IMG/VR virus record: IMGVR_UViG_3300036045_000023
Location: 1 to 46,961 of that record
Direction: 5' to 3' (one strand)
Length of the DNA: 46,961 nucleotides
Source of the DNA: a virus
The notes beneath the pieces are model-generated. The model saw only the letters and a list, made by a program, of their open reading frames with translations. It did not search any database and was not told the DNA's origin. Position numbers and translations under genes: made by a program. Positions 28,475 to 37,601 of this stretch are shown here, piece by piece. The stretch's first letter is position 1, and every line of letters starts with the position of its first letter.

Positions 28475-30049
28475 GTGCCCCTGAGCGATATTGTCAACGT
28501 CGTCGTCAGCACGACCGGAGCCGGCGTAACGCGCCCCGGGTACGGCGTGCCGGGAATTCTCGGTTACCCGACTGGCTGGTCGGAGTTGTCTCGCACCTAC
28601 GCCAGTATCAGCGCTGTCGGTGAGGACTTCGCCGTCAACACGCCGGAGTACATGGCCGCGTCAGCGGTCTTCTCGCAGCAACCGCGGGTTCGTCGCCTCA
28701 AGATCCTGCGCGGCGCAAACAAGCCCACGCAGGCGTTTTCCGTCGGCGTGCAGCTCGTCGCTACCCAAATCGCGTATCAGGTGCGCGTTGCGATTGCGAC
28801 GGGCGTTGCGTGGAAGAGCCAGACTGCCAGCTACAACCCCGGAAACGGCGCCACTGGCTGGGTGCCGTCCAACACGTGGTCACAGGGCGATCTGGTTGTT
28901 GCCGACGGTGACAAGATCTACTCGAACCTCGGCCCGTCGGGATTTGGCTTCACCGGCATCGGCGCGGCCTCGGGACCGTCAGGAACGCTCGCCGCGATCC
29001 GAGAAGGTGGCGTGTACTGGATGTTCGTCGGCACCGGCGGCACCGGTGCCGTTAGCAACGACTCGATCATCAACGGCGTCAAGACGAAGATCGACGTGCT
29101 CGATGCGCCGCCCGTCGTAGGTACCGGGATTGGGCAACTCACCTCGGCTATCGCTGGTTCGGCTGGGTCTCGCACGCTGACGCTGACGGCGAATCAGACG
29201 GCGCGATTCTTCGGCCTCCAGGTCCTAAACCGTAGCCTGCTCAATGGGGCGCAGAATCACGCTGACCCCGGTGTTGCGACCGACTTGAACAACGTCGTCG
29301 ACGAGGACAACGACTGGTACGGACTCGTCACGCTGTACAACTCGGAAGCGCTCGGGCTCGCCGCTGCCGCCTGGGTTGAGACGCACACCAAACTGTACCC
29401 GGTCGCAACGATGGACACGGCAGTCGCGCGCGTCGCCTCCGCGTCCGCTACCGATATTGCGGAGGACATCAAGGACAACGCCTACGCGCGTTCCTGGGCG
29501 TTCTTCCACTCGTCCAACGATGAGTTTGCCGACGCCGCCGAACTGGGTCGCTTCTTTCCGATCAATCCGGGCGGCGAGACGTGGCGGCTCAAGACCATGC
29601 GCGGCGTCGAGGCGGACGAGCTTACCGGTACCGAGATCGTCAACCTCACGGCGAAGCGCGCGCACTGGTACTACACGTTGGGCGGCGTAAACGTCGTCGG
29701 TGGCGAGGCAAAGACCGGGTCGGGTGAGTATGTCGACGTTACGCGCGGCATCGACTGGTACACGTCGGAGCTTCAGGCGAAGCTGGCCAACCTCCTCATC
29801 GGCGAGAACAAGGTGCCGTTCACCAACGCGGGTATCGCGCAGGTGGAGGCCAAGGTCGTGCAACAGAACCTGGCCGGCATCGCCGCGGGACTCATCGCGC
29901 CCGACCCGGCGCCCGTGGTGACGGTGCCTGACGTGGCCGACATCTCGACCGAGGATAAGCTCGACCGAACGCTGACCGGCGTCACCTCGGAATGGACGCT
30001 GGCAGGCGCAATCCACGAAATCACGGTCACGGTGACCGCCAACCCGTAG
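28475..30049 (+). CDS. Tail sheath protein (DUF3383-type)
   Basis: A 524-aa protein: MPLSDIVNVVVSTTGAGVTR, then PGYGVPGILGYPTGWSELSR. DNDWYGLVTLYNSEALGLAA and later ENKVPFTNAGIAQVEAKVVQ match DUF3383-type myovirus sheath. It defines the particle as contractile-tailed. The C-terminal TGVTSEWTLAGAIHEITVTV is the usual final beta region. Confidence 0.9.
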   Translation: MPLSDIVNVVVSTTGAGVTRPGYGVPGILGYPTGWSELSRTYASISAVGEDFAVNTPEYMAASAVFSQQPRVRRLKILRGANKPTQAFSVGVQLVATQIAYQVRVAIATGVAWKSQTASYNPGNGATGWVPSNTWSQGDLVVADGDKIYSNLGPSGFGFTGIGAASGPSGTLAAIREGGVYWMFVGTGGTGAVSNDSIINGVKTKIDVLDAPPVVGTGIGQLTSAIAGSAGSRTLTLTANQTARFFGLQVLNRSLLNGAQNHADPGVATDLNNVVDEDNDWYGLVTLYNSEALGLAAAAWVETHTKLYPVATMDTAVARVASASATDIAEDIKDNAYARSWAFFHSSNDEFADAAELGRFFPINPGGETWRLKTMRGVEADELTGTEIVNLTAKRAHWYYTLGGVNVVGGEAKTGSGEYVDVTRGIDWYTSELQAKLANLLIGENKVPFTNAGIAQVEAKVVQQNLAGIAAGLIAPDPAPVVTVPDVADISTEDKLDRTLTGVTSEWTLAGAIHEITVTVTANP

Positions 30050-30056
30050 GTGCTGA

Positions 30057-30485
30057 ATGAGGACGTACGATCCATCGGCGGTTGATGTGACATTCAACGG
30101 GATCCTTATCCAGGGATTCGTCGTCGATGAATTCATCGCCGCGACCCGAGACGAGGACGGCTGGGGCTTTCAGCCGAACGTGAGCGGTGGTGGCGCCCGT
30201 AACCGCAACCCGGTCAGGAGTGGCACCGTCACGCTCACGCTCACGCAAGCAGCGCCGCACAACGCGCTACTTCAGGCAATCGCCCTGGCGGACGAGCTGA
30301 ACGGCAGCGGCGTCGGCGAGATCTTTATCAAGGACCGTTCGACCGCGGCGGGACAGTTGTCAGCGCAGAACGCCTGGATTCAGAAGCAGCCGGATTTCAC
30401 TCGCGCCGTTGAGTTGGGTCAGGTGGTCTGGGTGATCAAGTGCGAGGTGCTGAACTTCTTCCACGACGGAGTGATTGACGCGTGA
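30057..30485 (+). CDS. Tail tube protein (DUF3277-type)
   Basis: A 142-aa protein: MRTYDPSAVDVTFNGILIQG, then SGTVTLTLTQAAPHNALLQA, then WIQKQPDFTRAVELGQVVWV. This matches the DUF3277 tube partner that follows DUF3383 sheaths. Its stop overlaps the chaperone GTG. Confidence 0.88.
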   Translation: MRTYDPSAVDVTFNGILIQGFVVDEFIAATRDEDGWGFQPNVSGGGARNRNPVRSGTVTLTLTQAAPHNALLQAIALADELNGSGVGEIFIKDRSTAAGQLSAQNAWIQKQPDFTRAVELGQVVWVIKCEVLNFFHDGVIDA

Positions 30486-30997
30486 TCGATATTAGCGGCA
30501 GACGCTACGTGGTCAATCCGCCGATGGGCATGCGCTCGTTCGCGCTTCAGCAGCGGATATTGCCGATCGCCGGGCGTATGGTGGGGGCCCTGTTCACGTT
30601 TGTTGGCGACGGCGACGTGACGAAGCTTCTCGACCAGGACTTGACGAAGGCACTGCCCGCGGCACTGCCCATTCTCGGTGACGTGTTTGCGTCCATGCCA
30701 GCGGGTGAACTTGAATGGCTGACCCGGGAACTGCTCAGCGATACAACCGTTGAGGCGCGCGAGTTCAAGGGAAAGCTGTTCGGCGGTGCGGCTGGCGACT
30801 TGTTCGACGCTGTGATGCAGGGGCGCCACGTAGAGGTGTGGCAGCTGCTCTGGCATGCGCTTCAGGTCTGGTACCCGGATTTTTTCGGCCTCGTCCAAAG
30901 GTCCGGCGCCGTCCTGCGCGCGGCGAACGGCTCGTCGGCATCGACCACCTCGCCGACCTCTGGCCCTGTCACCGCCTCTGTGAGCGCGGCTGGGTGA
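30482..30997 (+). CDS. Tail assembly chaperone, frame 1
   Basis: A 171-aa protein from a GTG: MIDISGRRYVVNPPMGMRSF. A helical body ends with WHALQVWYPDFFGLVQRSGA. After the slippery T TTT TTC at 30880-30886 the frame-1 tail becomes Ser/Thr-rich and unlike protein (NGSSASTTSPTSGP), as seen in unshifted chaperone products. A fraction of ribosomes should shift -1 into the next frame. Confidence 0.82.
   Translation: MIDISGRRYVVNPPMGMRSFALQQRILPIAGRMVGALFTFVGDGDVTKLLDQDLTKALPAALPILGDVFASMPAGELEWLTRELLSDTTVEAREFKGKLFGGAAGDLFDAVMQGRHVEVWQLLWHALQVWYPDFFGLVQRSGAVLRAANGSSASTTSPTSGPVTASVSAAG
30880..30886 (+). promoter_or_regulatory. Slippery heptamer T TTT TTC (-1 frameshift site)
   Basis: In the chaperone frame the codons read GAT TTT TTC, so X XXY YYZ is T TTT TTC. 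A -1 shift enters a frame open to 31128. Programmed -1 shifts in tail-assembly chaperone genes are widespread in tailed phages. Confidence 0.7.
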
Positions 30998-31128
30998 CCA
31001 TGGACGGGCTAAGGCACATGACCAGGACCGAGATCCTTGATGCGAACGACGTGGTGACAGCGCTTGAGGAGGCCGAGGCGGCGGCACGCGAGAAGGCTGA
31101 GCGAAAGGCGAAGCAACCCAGAACGTAG
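30881..31128 (+). CDS. Tail assembly chaperone, -1 frame extension
   Basis: This frame follows the slip and reads FFRPRPKVRRRPARGERLVG, then LADLWPCHRLCERGWVTMDG, ending EEAEAAAREKAERKAKQPRT. It adds about 80 residues to the frame-1 chaperone. An in-frame GTG at 30994 overlaps the frame-1 stop (GTGA), so a short separate product is also possible. Which route dominates cannot be seen here. Confidence 0.7.
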
Positions 31129-31179
31129 GCAGGACTTCCTACGGGCGCCGACAAAGCGCTGACCACAGGAGAAGAAGCC

Positions 31180-31533
31180 ATGGCGATTCCATTCAAGAGT
31201 AGACCCGGTCACCAGTGGCTGGCTCCCCTGCTGAACACCCTCGGCAAGACCATCGACATCGCCGCGCCGTCTGGGTACATCGGTGCGCAGGGTGGTGCTT
31301 TCGGCGCGGATGTGCCGATTACCCGCGTCGGCAACGCGTCTGGTACCGTGGGTGTCTACGGCATCACTGGCATTGCCCAACTCGCGACCGGGACCGCCGG
31401 CATTACGGGCGTCACCGGAGCTGGTGGCATGACCGCTTTCTCCGTTGTCTGGTTCAACGGCGGCACGGGCGCGTACTACACCATCTCCGATATCGTCACG
31501 GCTCTAAAGAATATCGGCATCCTCAAGCGGTAA
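31180..31533 (+). CDS. Small Gly-rich virion protein
   Basis: A 117-aa protein with Shine-Dalgarno AGGAG: MAIPFKSRPGHQWLAPLLNT, then a Gly/Thr-rich middle (GVYGITGIAQLATGTAGITG) and a C-terminal AYYTISDIVTALKNIGILKR. No family is recognised. It sits between chaperone and tape measure and may be a minor tail protein. The 51-nt gap before it holds GTAGG/CCTAC, a small hairpin. Confidence 0.65.
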   Translation: MAIPFKSRPGHQWLAPLLNTLGKTIDIAAPSGYIGAQGGAFGADVPITRVGNASGTVGVYGITGIAQLATGTAGITGVTGAGGMTAFSVVWFNGGTGAYYTISDIVTALKNIGILKR

Positions 31534-31536
31534 TCC

Positions 31537-33078
31537 ATGGCGACGGTTCGTGACCTCGCCGTAAAGTTCGGCCTCGACGTCGACGGGAAATCATTCGAGA
31601 ACGGCGCGAAGCAGGTCGAAAAGGCGAAAGAGAGCCTGATGGGCGTCGTGAAAGCGGCGCTCAAGATGTCGGCCGTCGTGGCCGGAGCGCTCACCGGAGC
31701 GATCAAGCTGACCGCGAGCTATGGCGCCCATCTTGACGATACGGCGCAGGCGATGGGTGTCGCCACTGACGAGCTACAGGAGTTGCAGCACGCCGCGTTG
31801 CTGGGTGGTTTAGAGTCCGAGGAGTTGAGCCAGGGACTAACCATTCTCACTCGCACGATGCGTGCGGCTGGGGCCGGGAGTGAGGAGGCTGGAAAGGCGT
31901 TCGCCAAGGTCGGTGTGAAGGTCAGTGGCGCTGACGGAAAACTGCGTTCTGCCGCTGACGTGGTTGGAGACGTCGCTGAGCGGTTAAGCCAACTACCCGA
32001 CGGCGCCGAAAAGACGGCGCTTGCGCTTCAGTTGTTCGGTCGCGGTGGCGCTCGCATGGTTCCATTTCTTAATCTGGGCTCAGACGGTATCGCGAGGATG
32101 CGACAGGAGGCACGTGAACTCGGCCTCGTCATGGATAAGGAGGCGATCCGTGCAAGCGCCGAACTAGATGACAATATGGATCGGCTGTGGGCTACGCTGA
32201 AGGGGTTCGTGCGCGGCATCGTCGGCGACGTGATCCCGTACTTGGCTGACGTGGCGAAGGCGGTTGTAGCCTGGGTCAAGGCGAATCGGGTTCTGATCGG
32301 GCAACTGGTCAAAGGACTCGCCCATGCCGTTAAGGGTCTAGCCGAGGGGTTCGTGCAGCTAATCAAGATCGGCTACGGCGTGGTCAAGACGGTAGGACAG
32401 ATCATCGGAGCGCTAACCGATCTAGGCGGCGTGGCGAAGGTGGCCGCGGCTGCGATCGGTCTAGCACTCCTCGCCGTTGCCGCCCCGGCGGTGGCGCTCG
32501 CCGGTCTGTTCGCCGGTATATTGCTCCTTCTCGAGGACTACGCCGTCTACAAGCGTGGCGGTAAGTCTCTCATCGGAGAGTTCAAGCAGGCGTTCGACGA
32601 GTGGTTGAAACCTAATCAGGACGATCCATGGTGGCTGGCCGCGATCAAGTTGTTCGTCGGCTACATCAAGGAGGCGATCGCACTAATCGGCAAGCTCAAG
32701 GCCGAACTCGGAATCACCGAACAGAAGCGTGGCGTATCGAACAAGGTGGTCGTACGCGAGGCAGAGGCGCGGGTGCGTGCCGGCGTACCGCTTGGTCCCG
32801 AGCACGTGCAGGCGCTGCGTGACTCCGGTATAGACCCGCAGACGATTCGCTACACCGGACCGCTTGCAGGTGTCGAGGCAATTCGCGCTGCGGCTGACCC
32901 TCGCACGGCGGGACCGCTCAGCTCGACGGTTATTAATAGGACCGACGTTAGGCCGACCATAAATATCACGATGCCGCCTGGCTCCGACGCACAGAGCGTT
33001 GCGGACGCAGTCGAAGAGAAATTCCAGACTCTATGGAACGACAACATGCAGGCGGCTGATGCTGGGGTGAGTCAGTAA
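31537..33078 (+). CDS. Tape measure protein
   Basis: A 513-aa protein: MATVRDLAVKFGLDVDGKSF with a long helical body. LQELQHAALLGGLESEELSQ and LQLFGRGGARMVPFLNLGSD are the tape-measure core pattern. A hydrophobic stretch at about 301-335 (VAAAAIGLALLAVAAPAVAL) could cross the host membrane during injection. At 513 aa it suggests a fairly short tail if length scales as usual. Confidence 0.88.
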   Translation: MATVRDLAVKFGLDVDGKSFENGAKQVEKAKESLMGVVKAALKMSAVVAGALTGAIKLTASYGAHLDDTAQAMGVATDELQELQHAALLGGLESEELSQGLTILTRTMRAAGAGSEEAGKAFAKVGVKVSGADGKLRSAADVVGDVAERLSQLPDGAEKTALALQLFGRGGARMVPFLNLGSDGIARMRQEARELGLVMDKEAIRASAELDDNMDRLWATLKGFVRGIVGDVIPYLADVAKAVVAWVKANRVLIGQLVKGLAHAVKGLAEGFVQLIKIGYGVVKTVGQIIGALTDLGGVAKVAAAAIGLALLAVAAPAVALAGLFAGILLLLEDYAVYKRGGKSLIGEFKQAFDEWLKPNQDDPWWLAAIKLFVGYIKEAIALIGKLKAELGITEQKRGVSNKVVVREAEARVRAGVPLGPEHVQALRDSGIDPQTIRYTGPLAGVEAIRAAADPRTAGPLSSTVINRTDVRPTINITMPPGSDAQSVADAVEEKFQTLWNDNMQAADAGVSQ

Positions 33079-33752
33079 TGGCCAACCGCGCCGTTGTTCG
33101 CCAGAAGCAGAAGCTGGTCACGATCGGACCCGCGATCACGATCGACGCCTGCGCCGAGGAGAGTCACCAACTCACGAACACCATCACCGACCACCCAGTG
33201 GAGCGCGGCACGAATATCTCCGACCACGTGCGGCCAGATCCAGATCTGGTCACGCTGCAGTGCTTTGTCTCGAACACGCCACTGTCGCAAGAGCAGCAGA
33301 CGCGCACGATCCGCGAGGGAAACCTGGAATTCGAGTCGACCAGCGTCGAGGACGTGCCAATTGGACAGGACAACGGGCGTGGAGCGCGCGTTTTTGCCGC
33401 GCTCGAGAAACTGCGTCTCGACGGGACCATGGTGCAGGTGGTCACCACGCTAAAGACGTACGCGCTGAAAGAGACCGAGGGAATGGTGATCCAGTCGATC
33501 ACGATCCCGCGGCGTCCGGCGAACTATGACGGTCTTGAGTTCTCGATCACGCTGAAACAGATCCGCATCGTGAAGACGAGACGGACGCAGGATGTACGAT
33601 CGATCGCCGACAAGCGTACCGTACCGAAGCAGAAGACTGGTGCGCAGACGCCGCAGCCGAAGGAAGACATCTCGGCACTGAAGCGGGGTGCGGACTTTGT
33701 CAGATCTGACAACGCCTCGATCGCCGGCTTCGGTCGCGCGCTGGGGTTCTAG
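33078..33752 (+). CDS. Dit-like baseplate/tail protein
   Basis: A 224-aa protein starting in the tape measure stop (TAATG). It has ESHQLTNTITDHPVERGTNI, then SDHVRPDPDLVTLQCFVSNT, then VTTLKTYALKETEGMVIQSI. TDHPVExGxxISDHV is the signature of small Dit-like baseplate proteins in contractile phages. It ends RGADFVRSDNASIAGFGRAL. Confidence 0.82.
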   Translation: MANRAVVRQKQKLVTIGPAITIDACAEESHQLTNTITDHPVERGTNISDHVRPDPDLVTLQCFVSNTPLSQEQQTRTIREGNLEFESTSVEDVPIGQDNGRGARVFAALEKLRLDGTMVQVVTTLKTYALKETEGMVIQSITIPRRPANYDGLEFSITLKQIRIVKTRRTQDVRSIADKRTVPKQKTGAQTPQPKEDISALKRGADFVRSDNASIAGFGRALGF

Positions 33753-34087
33753 TGCCCGAGCAGATCCCTACCCGCGGTGATCTGCCATTCTTCGATCTCC
33801 TGATGGTGCTCGAAGGGGTCACGTACACGCTGGAGTGTCGGTACAACGTGCGCGACGGATCATGGTACATGAACGTGCTCGACGAACAAGGCGTGGGCGT
33901 GTTGCAGGCGGGGCTGAAACTCATCGTCAACTACCCACTCGGCGCGTACACGACTGGTCGAACGCCACCGGGGGTATTCGTCGCTGTGGATACGTCCGGT
34001 CAGGAGCGCGAGATCGAGAGCCAGGAGGACTTGGGCTCTCGCGTGCAGCTCTGGTACTTCACCGCTGAGGAACTTGGCCTTGGCTGA
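33752..34087 (+). CDS. Baseplate plug-like protein (DUF6983-type)
   Basis: A 111-aa protein from a GTG (TAGTG overlap): MPEQIPTRGDLPFFDLLMVL, then YTLECRYNVRDGSWYMNVLD, then DLGSRVQLWYFTAEELG. The pattern Y.l...YN...g.Wyl.v.D is that of the small baseplate protein next to Dit-like genes. The fold is beta-barrel. Confidence 0.78.
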   Translation: MPEQIPTRGDLPFFDLLMVLEGVTYTLECRYNVRDGSWYMNVLDEQGVGVLQAGLKLIVNYPLGAYTTGRTPPGVFVAVDTSGQEREIESQEDLGSRVQLWYFTAEELGLG

Positions 34088-34976
34088 GTTGCTGTTCGAT
34101 CGTCGGTGTCGGCTGACCATCGCGATCCCGGCGACCAATCCGAAAGACTTCAGCGGCTACCAGACGACGAATCTGATGCGCATCGATGGTGGGAGACAGG
34201 AGACGGGAGAGGTGGGGTTCCGTGTCGCGTTCAGCCTCGAGAAGTCGCTAGAGCGCACGCCGAATACCGGGACAATCACGGTCACCAACCTCAGCGCCGA
34301 CACGCGCAACTCACTCCAGCAGAAAGGGCTGAAGGTCCTATTCGAGGCGGGGTATAAAAACAGCCTCACCACGTACTTCATCGGCGACGTGCGCACGGTC
34401 GACCACGTTCACGTTGGTCCCGACTGGAACACGACGATGCGTCTCGGCGATGGCGAACGGGCGTGGCAGTTTGCGCGTGTGCACGAGAGCTTCAATCCAG
34501 GTGCGGCTGTTTCCGATGTGCTGCGAAAGCTCGCCGCCGCGACCGGGCTCAAACTCGGAAACGTCGACAAGAAGGCTGCGGCGTTCGTCGGCGCACTAGA
34601 CCAGGGTTGGAGTGCGTCCGGGAATGCGCTAAAGAACCTGGACATGTTCGTGACGCGGACCCTGCGAAAGACTCTCAGTGTCCAGAACGGCGCGCTACAG
34701 TTGCTCGACACCGACGAGACATTGGATCATCCGGTACCCGACATCACGCCGGACAGCGGACTCGTCGGCACGCCGGAGTTCGGCTCACCGCCGACACGTG
34801 GTAAGCCTCAGCTCATCACGTTTACGTCGCTGCTAATACCGGTTGAGGCCGGAGCGCGCGTGAGATTGCGCAGCGAGAAGTACGACGGCTTCGTGCGCGT
34901 GGTTAAGGCGACCCACGACGGGGATACCAGCGGTGGAAACTGGTACACCAAGATGGACGCCACGGTGATTAGATGA
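34074..34976 (+). CDS. Baseplate hub-like protein
   Basis: A 300-aa protein. The start is TTG at 34074, or TTG 34080 or 34089. It includes GFRVAFSLEKSLERTPNTGT, then ITVTNLSADTRNSLQQKGLK, then VLRKLAAATGLKLGNVDKKA and LRSEKYDGFVRVVKATHDGD. This is the gpD/hub-like family of contractile tails. It sits between plug and spike genes. The exact start is unclear. Confidence 0.75.
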   Translation: MALAELLFDRRCRLTIAIPATNPKDFSGYQTTNLMRIDGGRQETGEVGFRVAFSLEKSLERTPNTGTITVTNLSADTRNSLQQKGLKVLFEAGYKNSLTTYFIGDVRTVDHVHVGPDWNTTMRLGDGERAWQFARVHESFNPGAAVSDVLRKLAAATGLKLGNVDKKAAAFVGALDQGWSASGNALKNLDMFVTRTLRKTLSVQNGALQLLDTDETLDHPVPDITPDSGLVGTPEFGSPPTRGKPQLITFTSLLIPVEAGARVRLRSEKYDGFVRVVKATHDGDTSGGNWYTKMDATVIR

Positions 34977-35689
34977 GCGAGCGACGGCCATCATTGCAGG
35001 ACGTGATCCTGAAGGCGGTTGGCATCGGCCTACGCGACCTCTACACCCTGATCCCGGCGCGCGTGGTGAAGTGGGACGCGGAGAAGCAGAGGGCAAACTG
35101 TCAAATCCTCGTCAAGCAGGTGACGACTAACGAGCAGGGCGAACGCGTGGTCGAAGAATGGTCGGTCGTTACTGGCGTGCCGGTGCAGTTCCCCGGCGCC
35201 GGTGGTTTCCGTGTCACATTCCCGATCAGCGACGGAACGCAGTCGGCGGCAACGACGGGCAGTCTCGTATTTGCGCATAGGAGTCTCGATAAGTGGCTCA
35301 CAGGAAGTGGGGCGGTAGTGGACCCCGAGTACGACCACGACCACGCGCTGAAGGACGCCGTATTCTTCCCCGGGTTGATGCCGTTCGGGGCGGCGCTGGA
35401 GAGTGTGCCGAGCGACGTAGCCAGCTTCGGAAGCGACTCAGACGGCAACGGTCGCGTCGAATGCGCCGCTGGAGAAGTAAGACTAGGCTCAGGGGCCACG
35501 AAAGAGGTAGCACGCAAGGGTGATGCGGTAAACGCAGGTTCGCTTACTGGTATCGCTAATCTCGTCAACGGAGTTGTAACGTTCATCTATACCGACGCCG
35601 ACGGCGTGCCGGCCGCGGGAGGCACGACGGCTGTCATGACCGGTGGCAAGATCACGGGCGGCTCTGGACACATCAAAGCCGTCGACTGA
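34973..35689 (+). CDS. Baseplate spike (Gp138 N-terminal-type OB protein)
   Basis: A 238-aa protein from an ATG overlapping the hub stop: SLQDVILKAVGIGLRDLYTL, then IPARVVKWDAEKQRANCQIL. The OB-fold region is followed by RVTFPISDGTQSAATTGSLV and FAHRSLDKWLTGSGAVVDPE, matching Gp138-type spikes. The C-terminal Gly/Thr-rich repeats form the needle. Confidence 0.82.
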   Translation: MSERRPSLQDVILKAVGIGLRDLYTLIPARVVKWDAEKQRANCQILVKQVTTNEQGERVVEEWSVVTGVPVQFPGAGGFRVTFPISDGTQSAATTGSLVFAHRSLDKWLTGSGAVVDPEYDHDHALKDAVFFPGLMPFGAALESVPSDVASFGSDSDGNGRVECAAGEVRLGSGATKEVARKGDAVNAGSLTGIANLVNGVVTFIYTDADGVPAAGGTTAVMTGGKITGGSGHIKAVD

Positions 35690-35693
35690 TGAC

Positions 35694-35728
35694 CCAACTC
35701 GCCGTGTGACACAACCGAGGAGTAGGCT
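35694..35728 (+). promoter_or_regulatory. Phage late-type promoter, copy C
   Basis: CCAACTCGCC (35694-35703), GTGACA, then TAGGCT at 35723-35728, 5 nt before the ATG at 35734. GAGGAG lies upstream of the -10, so it would not be in the message if transcription starts at the ATG. It heads the wedge/baseplate block. Confidence 0.6.
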
Positions 35729-35733
35729 AAGCC

Positions 35734-36126
35734 ATGGCAACCGACCCGATCCGAGACTTCGCTGCCGACGAGGACGGCGAATGGATCGTGACCAACGGCG
35801 ATTTCGCCGCGGTTGGTGCACAGGACGCCGTGGTACAGGGAATCCGCGTGCGACTGCGCATGTTCATCGGCGAGTGCTACCTGGACGAGTCCGTTGGCGT
35901 CCCGTACATCGACGAGATCTTGATCAAGAACGCCGACCCGCTGGTGGTGCGCGCCGACCTGCAGGCGGCGATCGCCGCGACGCCGGACGTGAACAACGTG
36001 GTCGGTGCGCAACTGGTTGAGGCTGACGACGGTAGCCGCAGCGCAAGCATCGCGTTCGTAGCCGAGTCGATCTACACCGAAGATCTATTCGAGGCCGCGG
36101 TTGACGTTCCAGGGGTGAGCCGGTGA
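35734..36126 (+). CDS. Baseplate wedge protein (gp25/gpW-type)
   Basis: A 130-aa protein: MATDPIRDFAADEDGEWIVT, then GAQDAVVQGIRVRLRMFIGE, then CYLDESVGVPYIDEILIKNA. QxIxxRLxxxxGExxLdxxxGvPY is the gp25-like pattern. It joins the J-like protein in the wedge. Confidence 0.88.
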   Translation: MATDPIRDFAADEDGEWIVTNGDFAAVGAQDAVVQGIRVRLRMFIGECYLDESVGVPYIDEILIKNADPLVVRADLQAAIAATPDVNNVVGAQLVEADDGSRSASIAFVAESIYTEDLFEAAVDVPGVSR

Positions 36127-37601
36127 CGACCTGGGGTGTCACGCCAACGGGTTTCCGTGGAAAGCCACTGACGACGATCTCGGAAGAGGTTGACACTGGT
36201 CTCAAGCTTATCCTAGGCGATTCGGCGGGCACTGAGCCTGACGGAACCATTCCCCTGTCATCGATGGCGGGGCAGCTTAAGAGCCTGATCGTTGACGGGC
36301 TCGCTGAGAGTTGGGACCTGGCTCAGTCGATCTATGCCAACTTCGACCCGACGCAGGCGACCGACCAGCCACAGGACGCGCTGTACGCTATCACGGGACT
36401 AACACGCTCCCCTTCCCGTAGCTCGGTCGCGACCGGAATTTTCGTCGGCAACCCGAACACGCAGCTCGAGGCCGGTCGCATCGTCGGCGTGACCGGATTC
36501 ACGGGCGGCGCGAAATTCACCAACACGACTGCCCTGACTCTATCCGCTGCGTCGGCGTGGGCAGGTACCACGGTCTACGCGGTCGGAAACATCGTCACCA
36601 ACGCGAGCCGCGTCTACCGATGTATCACGGCGGGAACCTCGGCTGGGTCGGGCGGACCCACCACGACGTCGCTGGACATCACGGACAACACCGTTCACTG
36701 GCGCTACCTCGGCGAGGGGACCGCGTACGTCACAGCGCCGATGCTGGCGCAGGACACGGGACCGATCGGAGGACTCGCGAACCTGATCAGCAACATCATC
36801 ACTCCCGTGGCTGGCTGGAACGCGGTCAATAACGCGGCCAACGCTGAGATCGGCGCGAACCAGGAAACGAACGCGGCTTATCGAGCGCGACGCGAATCGG
36901 CGCTCGCCGCGCCCGGCAATACGACCGTGGACGCGATCCGGGCCAACGTGCTCGCCGTTAACGCTGGTAGTACGGACCCAGCGCACCAGCCGGCCACGTC
37001 CTGCACCGTATTCTTCAACGACACCGATTTCACCGACGCGAACGGGCTGCCGCCGCATTCGGTCGAGGTGCTAGTGCTCGGCGGAACTACGGCCGATATC
37101 GCCCAGGCCATCTTGGATTCGGTCGGCGCCGGAACGGCTACGTTTGGCACGCGCAGCGACACGGTCGAGGATTCTGAGGGAAACGACCAGGTGGTGTATT
37201 GGAGCCGCCCCGTGGAGATCCCGATCTGGGTGATCGCGACCGGCTACTATGATCCTGCGCAGTGGACGGCTGCCGCTAACGGTGCCAGCGCTGTTAGCCA
37301 GTACATGCTGAGCGCACTCCTGACGTATGGCAGCGACTACCCGGTGGCGCAGGACGTTCGGTCGTCGCCGATCATGGCGGCGTTCCTGCGAGGTCCGGCA
37401 CAGGTGGACGACCTCGGCGCGGCCGTGTACCCAGCCGAGGAAGGATCCCCCGCGATTCCTGGCATGGTCGAGACGGACGTGCCCTTGATTGGCGTGGCGA
37501 CCGGGCCGACCGCTTCGGCGCAGATCACGATTGGCACGCGTGAGATCGCCACGTTTGCCCCGGCGAGAATAACGATCACCGCGATTGGCGAGACGCCATG
37601 A
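36123..37601 (+). CDS. Baseplate J-like protein
   Basis: A 492-aa protein from a GTG (GTGA): MTTWGVTPTGFRGKPLTTIS. AESWDLAQSIYANFDPTQAT, ALYAITGLTR, ETNAAYRARRESALAAPGNT, VDAIRANVLAVNAGSTDPAH and SYDxx-like later blocks match J-like baseplate proteins. A middle insert of about 60 residues (SAASAWAGTTVYAVGNIVTN, SRVYRCITAGTSAGSGGPTT) is a carbohydrate-binding-like module as in tail fibres. Confidence 0.88.
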   Translation: MTTWGVTPTGFRGKPLTTISEEVDTGLKLILGDSAGTEPDGTIPLSSMAGQLKSLIVDGLAESWDLAQSIYANFDPTQATDQPQDALYAITGLTRSPSRSSVATGIFVGNPNTQLEAGRIVGVTGFTGGAKFTNTTALTLSAASAWAGTTVYAVGNIVTNASRVYRCITAGTSAGSGGPTTTSLDITDNTVHWRYLGEGTAYVTAPMLAQDTGPIGGLANLISNIITPVAGWNAVNNAANAEIGANQETNAAYRARRESALAAPGNTTVDAIRANVLAVNAGSTDPAHQPATSCTVFFNDTDFTDANGLPPHSVEVLVLGGTTADIAQAILDSVGAGTATFGTRSDTVEDSEGNDQVVYWSRPVEIPIWVIATGYYDPAQWTAAANGASAVSQYMLSALLTYGSDYPVAQDVRSSPIMAAFLRGPAQVDDLGAAVYPAEEGSPAIPGMVETDVPLIGVATGPTASAQITIGTREIATFAPARITITAIGETP

